DNA of 64,000 bases from contig CASFKY010000009.1 in the NCBI GenBank assembly GCA_949295465.1, forward strand, positions 1 to 64,000, written 5' to 3'. The DNA comes from an uncultured Oscillospiraceae bacterium (GTDB lineage Bacteria; Bacillota; Clostridia; Oscillospirales; Ruminococcaceae). Numbering within the stretch: position 1 is the first letter of the stretch; every line of letters starts with the position of its first letter. The translations under genes were made by a program, and so were the position numbers. The notes beneath the pieces were generated by a model, which made no database searches, was not told the DNA's origin, and saw only the letters and a program-made list of their open reading frames with translations. Of the stretch, positions 1-8,581 are shown one piece after another.

Positions 1-765
1 CCCTTTGAACTCCACCGCATAGCTGCGGGGAAAATCTTCCTGCTCCAGAAGCTCACACAGGTAATTCAGCACTTCACAGCAGCACTCCTCCGAGTTGTCC
101 TTGGCAGTAATACGAATAACAGCAAAGGCATCGTTGGCCGATCCGGTGAAGTGTTCCGTTTTTCTCTTTTGCAAAGTGATCGGCAGCCTGCCAGTCCCAT
201 GTTCCCGAAGCCTTTTCACCATATCTGGACGGACTTTCTCCACCAATCCAAAAAGGTAATTGGCGTCCAGATACTGAAAGTCCATACCATATACCTTATA
301 GCTCACCGCCACATAGCAGGCAAAACGCAGCAGCGGCTCCGGGACCTCCTCTGCACGGATACCTGGTTTCAGGGAATACTCCCGATCCCAGAAGCGATCA
401 TCTTCATCGCCTGTTGCAACAAAATACTTCTCTTGTAGTTCCCGTTTCAGCATATCAAGTAGATGGTGGTCAATTTCACCCCACCGGCTCTGGCGGCGCA
501 GGTTTTCGCTGAAGGCGATGGCCTTTTCCGCGTCAAGGGTCTCAGCCCGCTGCGCTTCGGTCCATGTCCGAAGCAGTTGCCACACCTCAAAGGGCGCGCC
601 TTCGCTGCTGACCACTACCGGAGGCCAGAGAGAATCAAGCCGCGTGATTCTCCCATCAATGGCATCTTGAATACACTGGTCAAAGAGCGGCTGCAATTCC
701 TCCTGTACCTCGGGTTTCATCCAGTAACAGCGCCCGTCCGCACTATTTCGTTTTGGCAAATTCAT
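1..765 (-). CDS. Hypothetical protein, C-terminus beyond window edge
   Basis: An open frame of 255 codons runs from ATG at 765 to the window edge with no stop, so the C-terminus is missing. A Shine-Dalgarno-like AGAGGTGG sits just upstream. The protein begins MNLPKRNSADGRCYWMKPEV and is soluble, rich in charged and aromatic residues, with no signal peptide or membrane segment. I do not recognise the family. Base composition is visibly lower in GC than the genes to its right, and codon use is more mixed, which suggests later acquisition. It is the only gene in its orientation up to the TetR gene, which lies upstream at 939-1574. Existence is fairly sure; function is unknown. Confidence 0.7.
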   Translation of the reverse strand, partial: MNLPKRNSADGRCYWMKPEVQEELQPLFDQCIQDAIDGRITRLDSLWPPVVVSSEGAPFEVWQLLRTWTEAQRAETLDAEKAIAFSENLRRQSRWGEIDHHLLDMLKRELQEKYFVATGDEDDRFWDREYSLKPGIRAEEVPEPLLRFACYVAVSYKVYGMDFQYLDANYLFGLVEKVRPDMVKRLREHGTGRLPITLQKRKTEHFTGSANDAFAVIRITAKDNSEECCCEVLNYLCELLEQEDFPRSYAVEFKG

Positions 766-910
766 ATCAGGCCACCTCTTTTTGAACAATAAAAAATGCC
801 CCGCGCCGCACTGCCCCAAGGGCAGACGAACGCAGGACAGAAAAAGGACGCGCCAACCCAAAGCCGGCCGCAAAAATCCGGCTTGTTCCAGGTTTTGAAG
901 GCGTTTGGCT

Positions 911-930
911 GCTCTGCACTTTTGCAGAGC
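911..930. terminator. Short perfect hairpin beyond tetR stop
   Basis: GCTCTGCA-CTTT-TGCAGAGC is a perfect 8-bp stem with a 4-nt loop, 9 nt past the stop of the TetR gene. No T-tract follows, so a classical intrinsic terminator is doubtful. The stretch 766-938 holds this and a second weaker dyad (861-884) and no gene. Confidence 0.3.
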
Positions 931-938
931 GGGGAAAT

Positions 939-1574
939 TTATCGCTGTGCATTTTGCATTTCCCTGTTTGTTTTTACCCGCTGCATTTCATCCAGCAAGG
1001 CGTTGATTTGAAATTCCACCATATCCTCCGCCACCTCCGGGAACAGGAAGGGCATGGTGTCCGGAATGGCCTTGTAGACCATCATCATGGACAGGGCCAG
1101 GTTGCCGAACAGCCGGGGTTCGATGCCGTCCGCAGGGAGGCCAAAAATCACAAGCAGCTCGCAAAACAATTTGATTTGGTCTTGGCGGAAGGTCTGAAAG
1201 TTCTCCGGGGAGAGGCAGCGGTAAATCTCCTGTTCCTCTTCAATGGACAGCACCGCGATCCCTTTTTTCTCCCCGTACACACAGGTTTCCAAAAAGGTTC
1301 GGACGCCCTGCCTCCAGCTGAGCGAGGGGTCTTCCATCAGCTGCCGGGCATATTGCAGCAGTCTGGGCTGCTGATACCGAAGTGCTTCCAGTACCAAATC
1401 TTCTTTGGAGGAAAAGAAGGTGTAGAAAAAGGTCTTGGAGATCCCCACCTTCCTGCACAGCACCTCTATGCTGCTGTGGATCAGCCCCCGGTCCACAATG
1501 CACTGGGTCACGGTGGCCAGCAGCGCGCACCGCACCTGCTCTCTCTCCTGTTCAGAATAGGCTTTTCGCGCCAT
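939..1574 (-). CDS. TetR/AcrR family transcriptional regulator
   Basis: This 211-residue protein has an N-terminal helix-turn-helix of TetR type. The segment CRKVGISKTFFYTFFSSKE (about residues 41-59) is the recognition helix and following K/F-S-KE-D turn typical of the family. The rest is a helical ligand-binding and dimer domain with no family-specific residues that I can name. The start at 1574 was chosen because GGCGGAGG lies upstream and the domain begins soon after; a 24-residue longer frame has no such site. A perfect palindrome overlapping its own -10 box suggests autoregulation. No efflux pump or enzyme is directly adjacent, so the target and inducer are unknown. Confidence 0.88.
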   Translation of the reverse strand: MARKAYSEQEREQVRCALLATVTQCIVDRGLIHSSIEVLCRKVGISKTFFYTFFSSKEDLVLEALRYQQPRLLQYARQLMEDPSLSWRQGVRTFLETCVYGEKKGIAVLSIEEEQEIYRCLSPENFQTFRQDQIKLFCELLVIFGLPADGIEPRLFGNLALSMMMVYKAIPDTMPFLFPEVAEDMVEFQINALLDEMQRVKTNREMQNAQR

Positions 1575-1615
1575 ACCGCATCCTCCGCCAGATATAAAGA
1601 ACAAAATTCGAAATT

Positions 1616-1653
1616 GGTATTTATATAATACCTGAACAGCCGGCAATATACAA
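1616..1653 (-). promoter_or_regulatory. tetR promoter with candidate TetR operator
   Basis: Read on the minus strand, TTGTAT (1648-1653), a 17-nt spacer and TATTAT (1625-1630) form a plausible sigma-A promoter for the TetR gene. The -10 box lies inside GGTATT-N5-AATACC (1616-1632), a perfect inverted repeat of the kind bound by TetR dimers. Seen directly; operator function is inferred. Confidence 0.5.
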
Positions 1654-1740
1654 CTGTCTTTTCAAAAATTTTCTGAACACAATCCCTAGAAACCCATGCA
1701 ACTGCCGCGGCCTCACATTTTTCTGATATTTTTTCAAAAA

Positions 1741-1780
1741 TAAAACTACAGGGGCTGACCTTTGCCAGGCCAGCCCCTGT
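1741..1780 (-). terminator. Intrinsic terminator after apeB
   Basis: ACAGGGGCTG (1771-1780, minus sense) pairs with CAGCCCCTGT (1748-1757), followed on the minus strand by a T-rich tract. It ends the DUF951-to-apeB operon. A T-rich run on the other side makes it potentially bidirectional. Confidence 0.85.
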
Positions 1781-1788
1781 TTTCTCAT

Positions 1789-3195
1789 TTATTTTTCCGC
1801 CCGGTTGAAGGCGTCGAAGGTGCGCCAGGCCATGTACACATCCAGCTTGCTCACCATCTCAAAGGGGGCGTGCATGCTCAGCACCGGCACGCCGATGTCC
1901 ACCGTGTCAATGTCCCGCTTGGAGACATACTTGGCCACGGTTCCGCCGCCGCCTTCGTCCACCTTGCCCAATTCGCCGGTCTGCCAGGCAATGCCCGCTC
2001 CGTCCAGCAGGTCCATCATGTAGGCCATCATCTCGGCGGAGGCATCGTTGGTGCCGTATTTGCCGCCGGAGCCGGTATACTTTTGCAGGGTGATTCCCTT
2101 GCCCGCAAAGGCGCAGTTCCGTTTCTCGCTCACCGAGGGGAAGGTGGGATCAAAGGCCGCCGTCACATCGGCAGACAGGCACTTGGAGGCCTTGAAGGCG
2201 GCAATCTTGTCCGCTCCCTGGCCGCGGCAGAGCTGCTCCAGGAAGTTGAACACATAATCGCTTTGCAGGCCGGTGTTCCCGTCCGAGCCGGTCTCCTCCT
2301 TATCGGTGAGGACGCAGACGGTGGTGAAAGCCGGGTCTTTTACCCCGATCTCGGCCATCAGGGCGGGATAGGCGTCCACCCGGTCGTCATGGCCGTAGGC
2401 GCCGATGAGAGCCCGGTCAAAGCCGATCTCCCGCGCCTTCTGGGCGGGCACCACTTCCAGCTCGGCCCGGATGAAGTCCTTCTCGGTAATGCCGTACCGC
2501 TCGTGCAGCAGCTTCATGGTGGCCAGCTTGACCCGCTCCTTGATCTCCTCGTCCTCGATGGGCAGGCTTCCCACCACCAGGTTCAGCTCTTCGCCCTTGA
2601 GGCCATCCTTCAAGGGGCGCTTGTTCTGCTCGGCAGAGAGATGGGGCAGCAGGTCGGTGACGCAGAACACCGGGTCGCCCTCTTCTTCGCCCACCCGCAG
2701 CTCCACGGCGCTGCCGTCCTGCCGGTAGATCACCCCGTGCAGGGCCAGGGGGATGGTGCCCCACTGGTACTTGCGCAGCCCCCCATAGTAATGGGTCTTG
2801 AACAGGGCCAGGCCGCCGTCCTCATACAGGGGGTTGGGCTTCAGATCCAGCCGGGGGGAATCCACATGGGCGATGTTCAGATGGAACCCCTTTTCCAGGG
2901 GCAGCCGGCCGATAGTGGCGGCCAGCACACACTTGTTTCGGTTGATGGTGTAGACCTTGGCCCCCGCCGGGTAGGTTTTGCCCGACTCAAAAGGCTGATA
3001 GCCCGCCTCCTTCAGCATTTTTTCGCTGACAGCAGCTGCCTCCCGCTCGGTCTTGGCCGCATCCAGAAAGGCCATGTAGCCCTTGCTGAACTCCTCGGCC
3101 TTGGCAAGGGCCTCGGGGTCCTCGTCCACTGCCGGCTTCGGGGTATAGAACAGTTCTTCTTGCAGCTTCTGGGCTGCCGTCTTTTCTTTGCTCAT
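1789..3195 (-). CDS. apeB: M18 family aminopeptidase
   Basis: A 468-residue zinc aminopeptidase of family M18, which removes N-terminal residues (often acidic or neutral) from cytosolic peptides. Metal-binding motifs are in the expected order: HVDSPRLDLKP (His110, Asp112), GHDDR, DKEETGS (acidic catalytic pair) and HAPFE near the end. Length matches the family. ATG at 3195 is preceded by AGAAGGAGAAG. Its start overlaps the stop of the upstream transglycosylase gene by 4 nt, so the two are translationally coupled. It is the last gene of the operon, before the terminator at 1741-1780. No export signal, so it is cytoplasmic. Confidence 0.93.
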   Translation of the reverse strand: MSKEKTAAQKLQEELFYTPKPAVDEDPEALAKAEEFSKGYMAFLDAAKTEREAAAVSEKMLKEAGYQPFESGKTYPAGAKVYTINRNKCVLAATIGRLPLEKGFHLNIAHVDSPRLDLKPNPLYEDGGLALFKTHYYGGLRKYQWGTIPLALHGVIYRQDGSAVELRVGEEEGDPVFCVTDLLPHLSAEQNKRPLKDGLKGEELNLVVGSLPIEDEEIKERVKLATMKLLHERYGITEKDFIRAELEVVPAQKAREIGFDRALIGAYGHDDRVDAYPALMAEIGVKDPAFTTVCVLTDKEETGSDGNTGLQSDYVFNFLEQLCRGQGADKIAAFKASKCLSADVTAAFDPTFPSVSEKRNCAFAGKGITLQKYTGSGGKYGTNDASAEMMAYMMDLLDGAGIAWQTGELGKVDEGGGGTVAKYVSKRDIDTVDIGVPVLSMHAPFEMVSKLDVYMAWRTFDAFNRAEK

Positions 3196-3815
3196 GTCGC
3201 TTCTCCTTCTGTTTCTTCCGCCTGGCTGTACAGGCGCCGGTAATTTTCGTAGCTGTCCTGTATTTTAGACACATACCGGCGCATCTGGGTATAGGGGAAC
3301 ACCGTCAGCCGCTCCCCGTCCGGGGAGTACTCGCTGTCCTCCAACAGGCCGTCCACCGTGCCCCAGCCGCTGTGATAGGCCGAGGCGGCGGTGGCCAGGT
3401 CTCCGCCGTACCGCTCCAGGCAGGCATACAAATAATACACGCCGAACCGAATATTCAGCTCCGGGTCATAGAGTTCCTCAAAGGAGTGCTCCTCCCCCGA
3501 AGCGATCTTGGACTGGATCCACTCAAAGGTCTCCTGGGTGATCTGCATCAGGCCCCGGGCGTCCACGTTGGACTGGGCCTCTGGGTCAAACCCGCTCTCG
3601 GTGCGGATGAAGGAATAGATCAAAAGCGGGTCCAGACCATACTTGTCGGCGTAATATTCCACATATTCCTCATAGCGCAGGGGGTATTCGGCCAACTGGA
3701 GCGAGTGAATCCCGCCCCGAAACACCCAGACGCCCCCAAAGCCCAGCACCAGGGCCAGCAGCACCAGGCACAGCGCCCTTTTCACATTCTTGAAAGCTCT
3801 TTTGGGCTGTCTCAT
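3192..3815 (-). CDS. Lytic transglycosylase, SLT domain
   Basis: A 207-residue membrane-anchored murein lytic transglycosylase. Residues about 12-33 form one hydrophobic segment (signal anchor). The SLT domain follows: LDPLLIYSFIRTESGFDP contains the catalytic Glu73, then the conserved ARGLMQIT and AYHSGWG motifs. Such enzymes cleave glycan strands to give 1,6-anhydro-muramyl products. ATG 3815 follows GAGAAAGGAGATC. It lies 13 nt after coaE and overlaps apeB by 4 nt. Placement in a housekeeping operon suggests growth-related rather than phage function. A similar protein in Bacillus is YjbJ/CwlQ type, but an exact equivalent is not claimed. Confidence 0.9.
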   Translation of the reverse strand: MRQPKRAFKNVKRALCLVLLALVLGFGGVWVFRGGIHSLQLAEYPLRYEEYVEYYADKYGLDPLLIYSFIRTESGFDPEAQSNVDARGLMQITQETFEWIQSKIASGEEHSFEELYDPELNIRFGVYYLYACLERYGGDLATAASAYHSGWGTVDGLLEDSEYSPDGERLTVFPYTQMRRYVSKIQDSYENYRRLYSQAEETEGEAT

Positions 3816-3828
3816 GATCTCCTTTCTC

Positions 3829-4416
3829 TCAAAGCTTTTTCAGCAGTTCTTCCACCTGCCCGGCCAGTTGGGCAGGTGTACCGTCGTTGTGCAGAACAAA
3901 ATCCGCCCGCTGTTCCAGCTCCTCCTGGGGCGGCTGGGCCTTCAGGCGGCGGGCGGCCATCTCAGGGGAGATGCCGTCCCGGGCGCAGATGCGGCGCACC
4001 GACTCCTCAAAGGGGGTCGTCACCAGCACCAGCTTCTGGCAGAGGGCCTCAAAGGGAGTACCCACGATCACCGCGCCGTCGATGAAATAGAGGCTGCTGC
4101 CCCTCTCTGCGGCCGCCTGCCGGTCTGCCTCCAGCCGGCGAAAGATCTCCGGGTGGGTGATGGAGGTGAGCTTCTGGGTACCCTCGGGGGTGGCGAAAGC
4201 CCGGTCGGCCAGCAGCCGGCGGCGCAGCTCCCCCTCTTCGTCCAAGATATCCGCCCCGAAAGTCTCGGCCAGCAGGGCCAGGCAGGGAGAGCCCTTTTGC
4301 AGGATCTGCCGGCTCAATTCATCCCCGTCGATCACCGGGTACCCTTTTTGGCGCAGCAGCGCCGTCACGCTGGATTTGCCGCAGCCGGAGCGGCCGGTAA
4401 TTCCGATGGTCTTCAC
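3829..4416 (-). CDS. coaE: Dephospho-CoA kinase
   Basis: This 195-residue P-loop kinase phosphorylates the ribose 3'-hydroxyl of dephospho-CoA, the last step of CoA synthesis. The Walker A motif GRSGCGKS is at residues 8-15, followed by VIDGDELSR and the lid-region RICARDGIS. The usual DxPLLFE-like segment is replaced by FIDGAVIVGT, a deviation worth noting, though the rest of the fold pattern is intact. The start codon is GTG at 4416, overlapping the stop of tsaC (GTGA), which indicates coupling. Confidence 0.88.
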   Translation of the reverse strand: MKTIGITGRSGCGKSSVTALLRQKGYPVIDGDELSRQILQKGSPCLALLAETFGADILDEEGELRRRLLADRAFATPEGTQKLTSITHPEIFRRLEADRQAAAERGSSLYFIDGAVIVGTPFEALCQKLVLVTTPFEESVRRICARDGISPEMAARRLKAQPPQEELEQRADFVLHNDGTPAQLAGQVEELLKKL

Positions 4417-5435
4417 AGTTCCACCACCCGATAGGCTGCGGCCCGAATGAGCCGGTTGTACACCGCCAGGGAGACGCCCTCCTGCCCGGGGCAGCGGGCA
4501 TACACCTTTTGGGCACCCTTGGCGTCCAACAGGCGCAGGGATGTGAACAGGTCATGGGCCTGGGCGGCGCCGTCGTCCCGGCGGCCGTAGGTGATGCAGG
4601 GCAAGGTCAGCTGCCCCTCTTCCCCTTCAAAGCAGAGGCACCACACCCCCGGCTCCCGGTGCTGCTCCACATAAGATTTATATTGCGCAAAGCTGCCTTT
4701 CAGGATGGTGACCTCGGCCCGGGGGGCATAGTGCTTGTACTTCATGCCGGGGCTGCGGGCCACCTCCCCCTCTGCCAGCTTCTCGGTGATAGCGTGGTTC
4801 AGGAGCACTTCCTCCCCCAGCACCGCCTCCATCTGTTCCTTGGTCACATAGCCCGGCCGCAGGATCATGGGCTTATCCCCCATCACGGCCACCACGGTGG
4901 ACTCCACCCCCACCTGGCTGGGGCCGCCGTCCAGGATCAGGGGCAGCCGGCCGTCCATATCCTGCCACACATCGGCGGCGTTGGTGGGGCTGGGGCTGCC
5001 GGACAGGTTGGCCGAGGGGGTCGCAAAGGGCAGCCCGCTCTGGCGGATGATGGCCTGCACCACCGGGTGGCTGGGCATGCGGATGCCCACCGTGTCCAGC
5101 CCGGCGCAGACCGCGTCGCACACCTTGGGGCCCCGGGGCAGGATCATGGTGAGGGGACCCGGCCAGAAGGCCTTGGCCAGTTTCAGGGCCCGGGGCGGCA
5201 CCTGGCTCACCAGCCCCTCCAGCATCTCCATGCCGGCGATGTGCACGATGAGGGGGTTATCCTGGGGGCGGCCCTTGGCCTTGAAGATCTTGGCCACCGC
5301 CTCGTTGCTGGTGGCGTCGGCGGCAATGCCGTACACCGTCTCGGTGGGCAGGGCGATGATCTCCCCCTGGCGCAGCAGCTGCGCGCCCTTGCGGATGCCG
5401 GCCTCGTCGGCCGGGCAGAGTTCTGTCTTCATCAT
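4413..5435 (-). CDS. tsaC: Threonylcarbamoyl-AMP synthase, Sua5 type
   Basis: A 340-residue L-threonylcarbamoyladenylate synthase, the first enzyme of t6A37 tRNA modification. The N-terminal YrdC domain shows [11 protein letters not shown] (30-40), the [11 protein letters not shown] loop (53-61) and [11 protein letters not shown]. The linker [12 protein letters not shown] and a C-terminal Sua5 domain make it the long (Sua5/YwlC) form. ATG 5435 overlaps the prfA stop by 4 nt. The prfA-tsaC pairing is common in Firmicutes. The symbol tsaC is used in the general sense; sua5 or ywlC would also be correct. Confidence 0.93.
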   Translation of the reverse strand: MMKTELCPADEAGIRKGAQLLRQGEIIALPTETVYGIAADATSNEAVAKIFKAKGRPQDNPLIVHIAGMEMLEGLVSQVPPRALKLAKAFWPGPLTMILPRGPKVCDAVCAGLDTVGIRMPSHPVVQAIIRQSGLPFATPSANLSGSPSPTNAADVWQDMDGRLPLILDGGPSQVGVESTVVAVMGDKPMILRPGYVTKEQMEAVLGEEVLLNHAITEKLAEGEVARSPGMKYKHYAPRAEVTILKGSFAQYKSYVEQHREPGVWCLCFEGEEGQLTLPCITYGRRDDGAAQAHDLFTSLRLLDAKGAQKVYARCPGQEGVSLAVYNRLIRAAAYRVVEL

Positions 5436-6520
5436 TGGTTTCCTTCTTCTTTCGCTGCGTTCAGCTTATCGGTCTCGGCGGCCAGGGCCAGGGCGTCGAT
5501 CACCTCGTCCAGGTCGCCATTCATCACATTTTCCAGTTTGTTGTAAAGGGTAAGACCGATGCGGTGGTCGGTGAGCCGCCCTTGGGGAAAATTGTAGGTG
5601 CGGATCCGCTCGCTTCGGTCCCCCGTGCCCACCTGGCTGCGGCGGAAGGCGTCCTCGGCGCTCTTCTGCTCCTCCTTTTTCTTCTGGAGCAGCCGGCTGC
5701 GCAGCACCTTCAGGGCCTTGTCCTTGTTCTTGTACTGGCTGCGCTCATCCTGGCACTCCACCACCATGCCGGTGGGCAGATGGGTCACCCGGATGGCGCT
5801 GGAGGTCTTGTTGATGTGCTGGCCGCCCGCCCCCGAGGAGCGGAAGGTGTCGATGCGCAGGTCTGCCGGGTTCAGCTCAAGCTCAACCTCCTGGGCCTCG
5901 GGCATCACCGCCACCGTGACGGTGCTGGTGTGGATGCGCCCCTGGGTCTCCGTCTCGGGAACCCTTTGTACTCTGTGTACACCGCTTTCAAATTTCAACC
6001 GTCTGTATACGCCAGACCCCTCTATCGAAAAGCTGATCTCCTTGATGCCCCCCAGCTCGGTGGCGTTGAGGGAGAGGCACTCGCACCGCCATCCCCGCTT
6101 TTCGGCGTACATGGTGTACATCCGATAGAGGCTGTGGGCAAAGAGGGCGGCCTCCTCGCCGCCGGCCCCGCCCCGGATCTCCATGATCACGCTCTTGTCG
6201 TCGTCCTCATCCCGGGGCAGCAGAGCCCGCTTGAGGTTTTGTTCCAGCTCTTCCATTTTCTGCCTGTTTTCGCAGAGCTGCTGCTGTACCATTTCCTTGA
6301 AGTCCGGCTCCAGCCCTCCCTCATCCAGGAGGGTCTTGGCCTCCTGCCAGTCCCGGCAGACCGCTTCATACTGGCCTGCCAGGGCGGCCACCGGCTCCAG
6401 GGCCTTGTACTCCTTCATCAGCCCGGCCATCTGCTGGGGCTGGCTCAGGACGGCCGGGTCCTGCAAGCGGCAGGTCAGTTCTTCATACCGCTTTTGGGCG
6501 GCCTTGATTTTTTCAAGCAT
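5432..6520 (-). CDS. prfA: Peptide chain release factor 1
   Basis: RF1 recognises UAA and UAG and triggers peptide release. The 362-residue product has the GGQ motif (about 232-234, in [11 protein letters not shown]) and the RF1 anticodon-like PxT tripeptide as Pro-Glu-Thr (about 188-190, in [10 protein letters not shown]). These separate it from RF2, which has SPF. I chose ATG at 6520, nine nt after AAGGGAG; an in-frame GTG lies directly before it at 6523. It is followed by overlapping tsaC. No prmC (RF methyltransferase) is adjacent, although that is a frequent neighbour. Confidence 0.96.
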   Translation of the reverse strand: MLEKIKAAQKRYEELTCRLQDPAVLSQPQQMAGLMKEYKALEPVAALAGQYEAVCRDWQEAKTLLDEGGLEPDFKEMVQQQLCENRQKMEELEQNLKRALLPRDEDDDKSVIMEIRGGAGGEEAALFAHSLYRMYTMYAEKRGWRCECLSLNATELGGIKEISFSIEGSGVYRRLKFESGVHRVQRVPETETQGRIHTSTVTVAVMPEAQEVELELNPADLRIDTFRSSGAGGQHINKTSSAIRVTHLPTGMVVECQDERSQYKNKDKALKVLRSRLLQKKKEEQKSAEDAFRRSQVGTGDRSERIRTYNFPQGRLTDHRIGLTLYNKLENVMNGDLDEVIDALALAAETDKLNAAKEEGNQ

Positions 6521-6564
6521 CACAGATTCTCCCTTTGCCCAATGAATTTGCTGGCAAGGGAAGG

Positions 6565-6756
6565 CTATGCGTTCTCCTGGGGCCGGATGACCTTTTTGAT
6601 GTTCTTTTCGATCTTGGCCCGGGGCAGCATGACTTCGTGCCCGCAGCCGGTGCAGCGGATCTTGAAATCCATGCCCACCCGCAGCACGTCAAACTGGCTG
6701 GCGCCGCAGGGATGCGGTTTTTTGGTCTGAATGCGATCTCCCACCCGGATATCCAT
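6565..6756 (-). CDS. DUF951 family protein
   Basis: A 63-residue protein matching the small Firmicutes DUF951 family: [18 protein letters not shown], then [21 protein letters not shown]. The Cys-Gly and CTGCGH elements suggest a metal or nucleic-acid binding fold, but the function is unknown. Start 6756 was preferred because AGAGAGGAG lies about ten nt upstream and the family begins here; an ATG seven codons earlier has no ribosome site. It is the first gene of the operon leading to prfA, 44 nt downstream. Confidence 0.88.
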   Translation of the reverse strand: MDIRVGDRIQTKKPHPCGASQFDVLRVGMDFKIRCTGCGHEVMLPRAKIEKNIKKVIRPQENA

Positions 6757-6830
6757 ACCACACGGCTCCTCTCTCATTTTTCTGCCCGCCCGGTGCCCTT
6801 CAAAGGGGCGCCCGGGCAGGAACTTCTTAC

Positions 6831-6858
6831 ATTATATACGCATTCGGCGGATTTGCAA
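6831..6858 (-). promoter_or_regulatory. Promoter of the DUF951-prfA-apeB operon
   Basis: On the minus strand TTGCAA (6853-6858), a 16-nt spacer and TATAAT (6831-6836) give a good sigma-A promoter about 75 nt upstream of the DUF951 start. Confidence 0.7.
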
Positions 6859-6949
6859 ATATCCCCGCCGCTGCGCGCATATATTTTACCACAACCACCG
6901 GCGAGGCCGGCAGGCGGGCAGCCGCCTGAGAATATACAAGGAAACGAGG

Positions 6950-7870
6950 ATGATAAGAATGTTGGAATTTCAAGCGGAAGGCCTGTGCAGGAGCGCGGAC
7001 CACATGAGCGAGGCGGCCCTGCGCCGGGCCATGGCCGGGCAGGAGATTCTCCAGAGCACCGCCCTGGCCTTTGACACCCAGCGGCGGCTGCACTTCCGGC
7101 TGGGGGGCTACACCGCTCTGATGGAGTATGAGGAGTGCGCCGAGGGGGTGGTCCAGGGCACCGTGCGGGACATCGCCATCCTGACCCGGGTGGGCCGGCC
7201 CACCTGTTTTCTGATCCAGAGCTGCGAGGCCACTGAGGAGGGACAGCTGATCTTCCACCTCTCCCGCACCGAGGCCCAGCGCCGCTGCCGCGTGGAATAT
7301 CTGGACGAGCTGCCCCTGGGTTCAGTCATCCACTGCACCGTCACCCACATCGAGCCCTTCGGGGCCTTCTGTGACGTGGGCTGCGGCATCAGTGCCCTTC
7401 TGCCCATCGACTGCCTGTCGGTGTCCCGCATTTCCTCCCCTGCCGACCGGGTCTCGGTGGGCCAGCAGCTTCTCTGCGCCGTCAAGAGCCGGGACCCCCA
7501 GGGCCGGCTGGTGCTGACGCTGCGGGAATTGCTGGGCACCTGGAGCGAGAACGCCGCCTGTTTTTCCCCCGGCGAGACGGTGGTGGGCATCGTGCGCAGT
7601 GTGGAGGACTACGGCGTCTTTATCGAGATCGCCCCCAACCTGGCGGGCCTGGCCGAGAGCACCGAGGGGCTTCGCCCGGGCCAGGCGGTGAGCGTGTACA
7701 TCAAGAACATCCTGCCCGACAAGATGAAGATCAAGCTGGTGGTGGTGAATCGGAACGTGGGCAGTTCCCTGCGCTTTGAGCCCCGGTATTTCATCCGGGG
7801 CGGCCGGCTCCAGCACTGGGTCTACTCCACCCCCCAGAGCCCCAAGCAGATCGAAACATCCTTTGTATAA
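6950..7870 (+). CDS. S1 RNA-binding domain protein (two S1 repeats)
   Basis: This 306-residue protein carries two S1-type OB folds. The first is centred on GSVIHCTVTHIEPFGAFCDV with IDCLSVSRIS (about 125-180), the second on GETVVGIVRSVEDYGVFIEI with GLAEST (about 210-260). The N-terminal ~110 residues and the C-terminal tail are unlike ribosomal protein S1, which has four to six repeats. It resembles S1-domain proteins common in Clostridia with no defined role beyond RNA or ribosome binding. Start ATG 6950 has AAGGA 7 nt upstream; ATG 6959 is an equal alternative. Followed by a terminator, so monocistronic. Confidence 0.82.
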   Translation: MIRMLEFQAEGLCRSADHMSEAALRRAMAGQEILQSTALAFDTQRRLHFRLGGYTALMEYEECAEGVVQGTVRDIAILTRVGRPTCFLIQSCEATEEGQLIFHLSRTEAQRRCRVEYLDELPLGSVIHCTVTHIEPFGAFCDVGCGISALLPIDCLSVSRISSPADRVSVGQQLLCAVKSRDPQGRLVLTLRELLGTWSENAACFSPGETVVGIVRSVEDYGVFIEIAPNLAGLAESTEGLRPGQAVSVYIKNILPDKMKIKLVVVNRNVGSSLRFEPRYFIRGGRLQHWVYSTPQSPKQIETSFV

Positions 7871-7873
7871 GCC

Positions 7874-7910
7874 CGCCGCCTCTCCGGCCCTGGCCGGAGG
7901 GGCGGCTTTT
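7874..7910 (+). terminator. Intrinsic terminator after the S1-domain gene
   Basis: GCCGCC-CTCCGG pairs with CCGGAG-GGCGGC and is followed by TTTT. Confidence 0.8.
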
Positions 7911-7923
7911 CCCTGCCGGGGCC

Positions 7924-7952
7924 TTGCGGGGGACGGGGAAATTTTTTATAAT
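7924..7952 (+). promoter_or_regulatory. Promoter of the DUF4364 gene
   Basis: TTGCGG (7924-7929), 17-nt spacer, perfect TATAAT (7947-7952), about 75 nt before the ATG at 8028. Confidence 0.65.
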
Positions 7953-8027
7953 AAAGTTGTCTGCCCTGCGTCCCGCTTGCGGGAGCCGGGGCCTTTTGTG
8001 TCAACAGTCAGAAGAGGAAGTGTGCGT

Positions 8028-8579
8028 ATGCGGCAAGATGTCTACCTGGGCGGCGTCAAAAAAGGCGGCCTCACCAGCAGTACGGAAATTCGGATTCTTC
8101 TGTGCTATCTGATCGCCACCGCCACCCCCCTGAGCCGCCAGGCGCTGGAAAACGCCCTGCTGGGGGAGGAGCTGGTCAATTATTTTGAGCTGATGAGCCG
8201 GCTGGACGACCTGGTGAAGCAGGGTCTGGCCCGGCAGGAAGGTGAAACATACCTCATCACCGAAAAGGGGCAATCTGTAGCCGATTCTCTGGCCGCCGAC
8301 CTGCCCCGCTCGGTGCGGGAGAGCGCGGTGCGGGCGGTAGTCCGGGCCCAGAGCTGGCTGCGCAAGGAGGCCCAGCACAAGGCCGAGATCCGGGAAACAG
8401 AGGACGGCTTTGAGGTGTGCTGCTTCATTGAGGAGATGGGCCACAACGTGTTCAGCCTGACCTTTTCCATGCCGGACGCACTGAGCGCCGAGATGATCAA
8501 AAAACAGTTCATTGCCCGGGGCAGCGAGGTGTACGCCCAGCTGCTCCAGGCTCTGACCCAACCCTTGGAGGAGCCCTGA
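8028..8579 (+). CDS. DUF4364 family protein, winged-helix-like
   Basis: A 183-residue protein of the Firmicutes DUF4364 family. The N-terminal ~80 residues (TSSTEIRILLCYLI, LSRQALENALL, then LDDLVKQGLARQEGETYLITEKG) look like a winged-helix DNA-binding unit with a beta wing. The remainder is a mixed domain ending in EEP. Role unknown; transcription regulation is an inference from fold pattern. ATG 8028 follows GAGGAAG. Its last codons contain the ribosome site GGAGGAG for the transporter gene 2 nt downstream, so the two are coupled. Confidence 0.8.
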   Translation: MRQDVYLGGVKKGGLTSSTEIRILLCYLIATATPLSRQALENALLGEELVNYFELMSRLDDLVKQGLARQEGETYLITEKGQSVADSLAADLPRSVRESAVRAVVRAQSWLRKEAQHKAEIRETEDGFEVCCFIEEMGHNVFSLTFSMPDALSAEMIKKQFIARGSEVYAQLLQALTQPLEEP

Positions 8580-8581
8580 CC

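Noticed and set aside
151..792. Two plus-strand frames at the left edge
   Set aside because: They oppose the better supported truncated minus-strand gene, have no ribosome sites, and read as shadow sequence.
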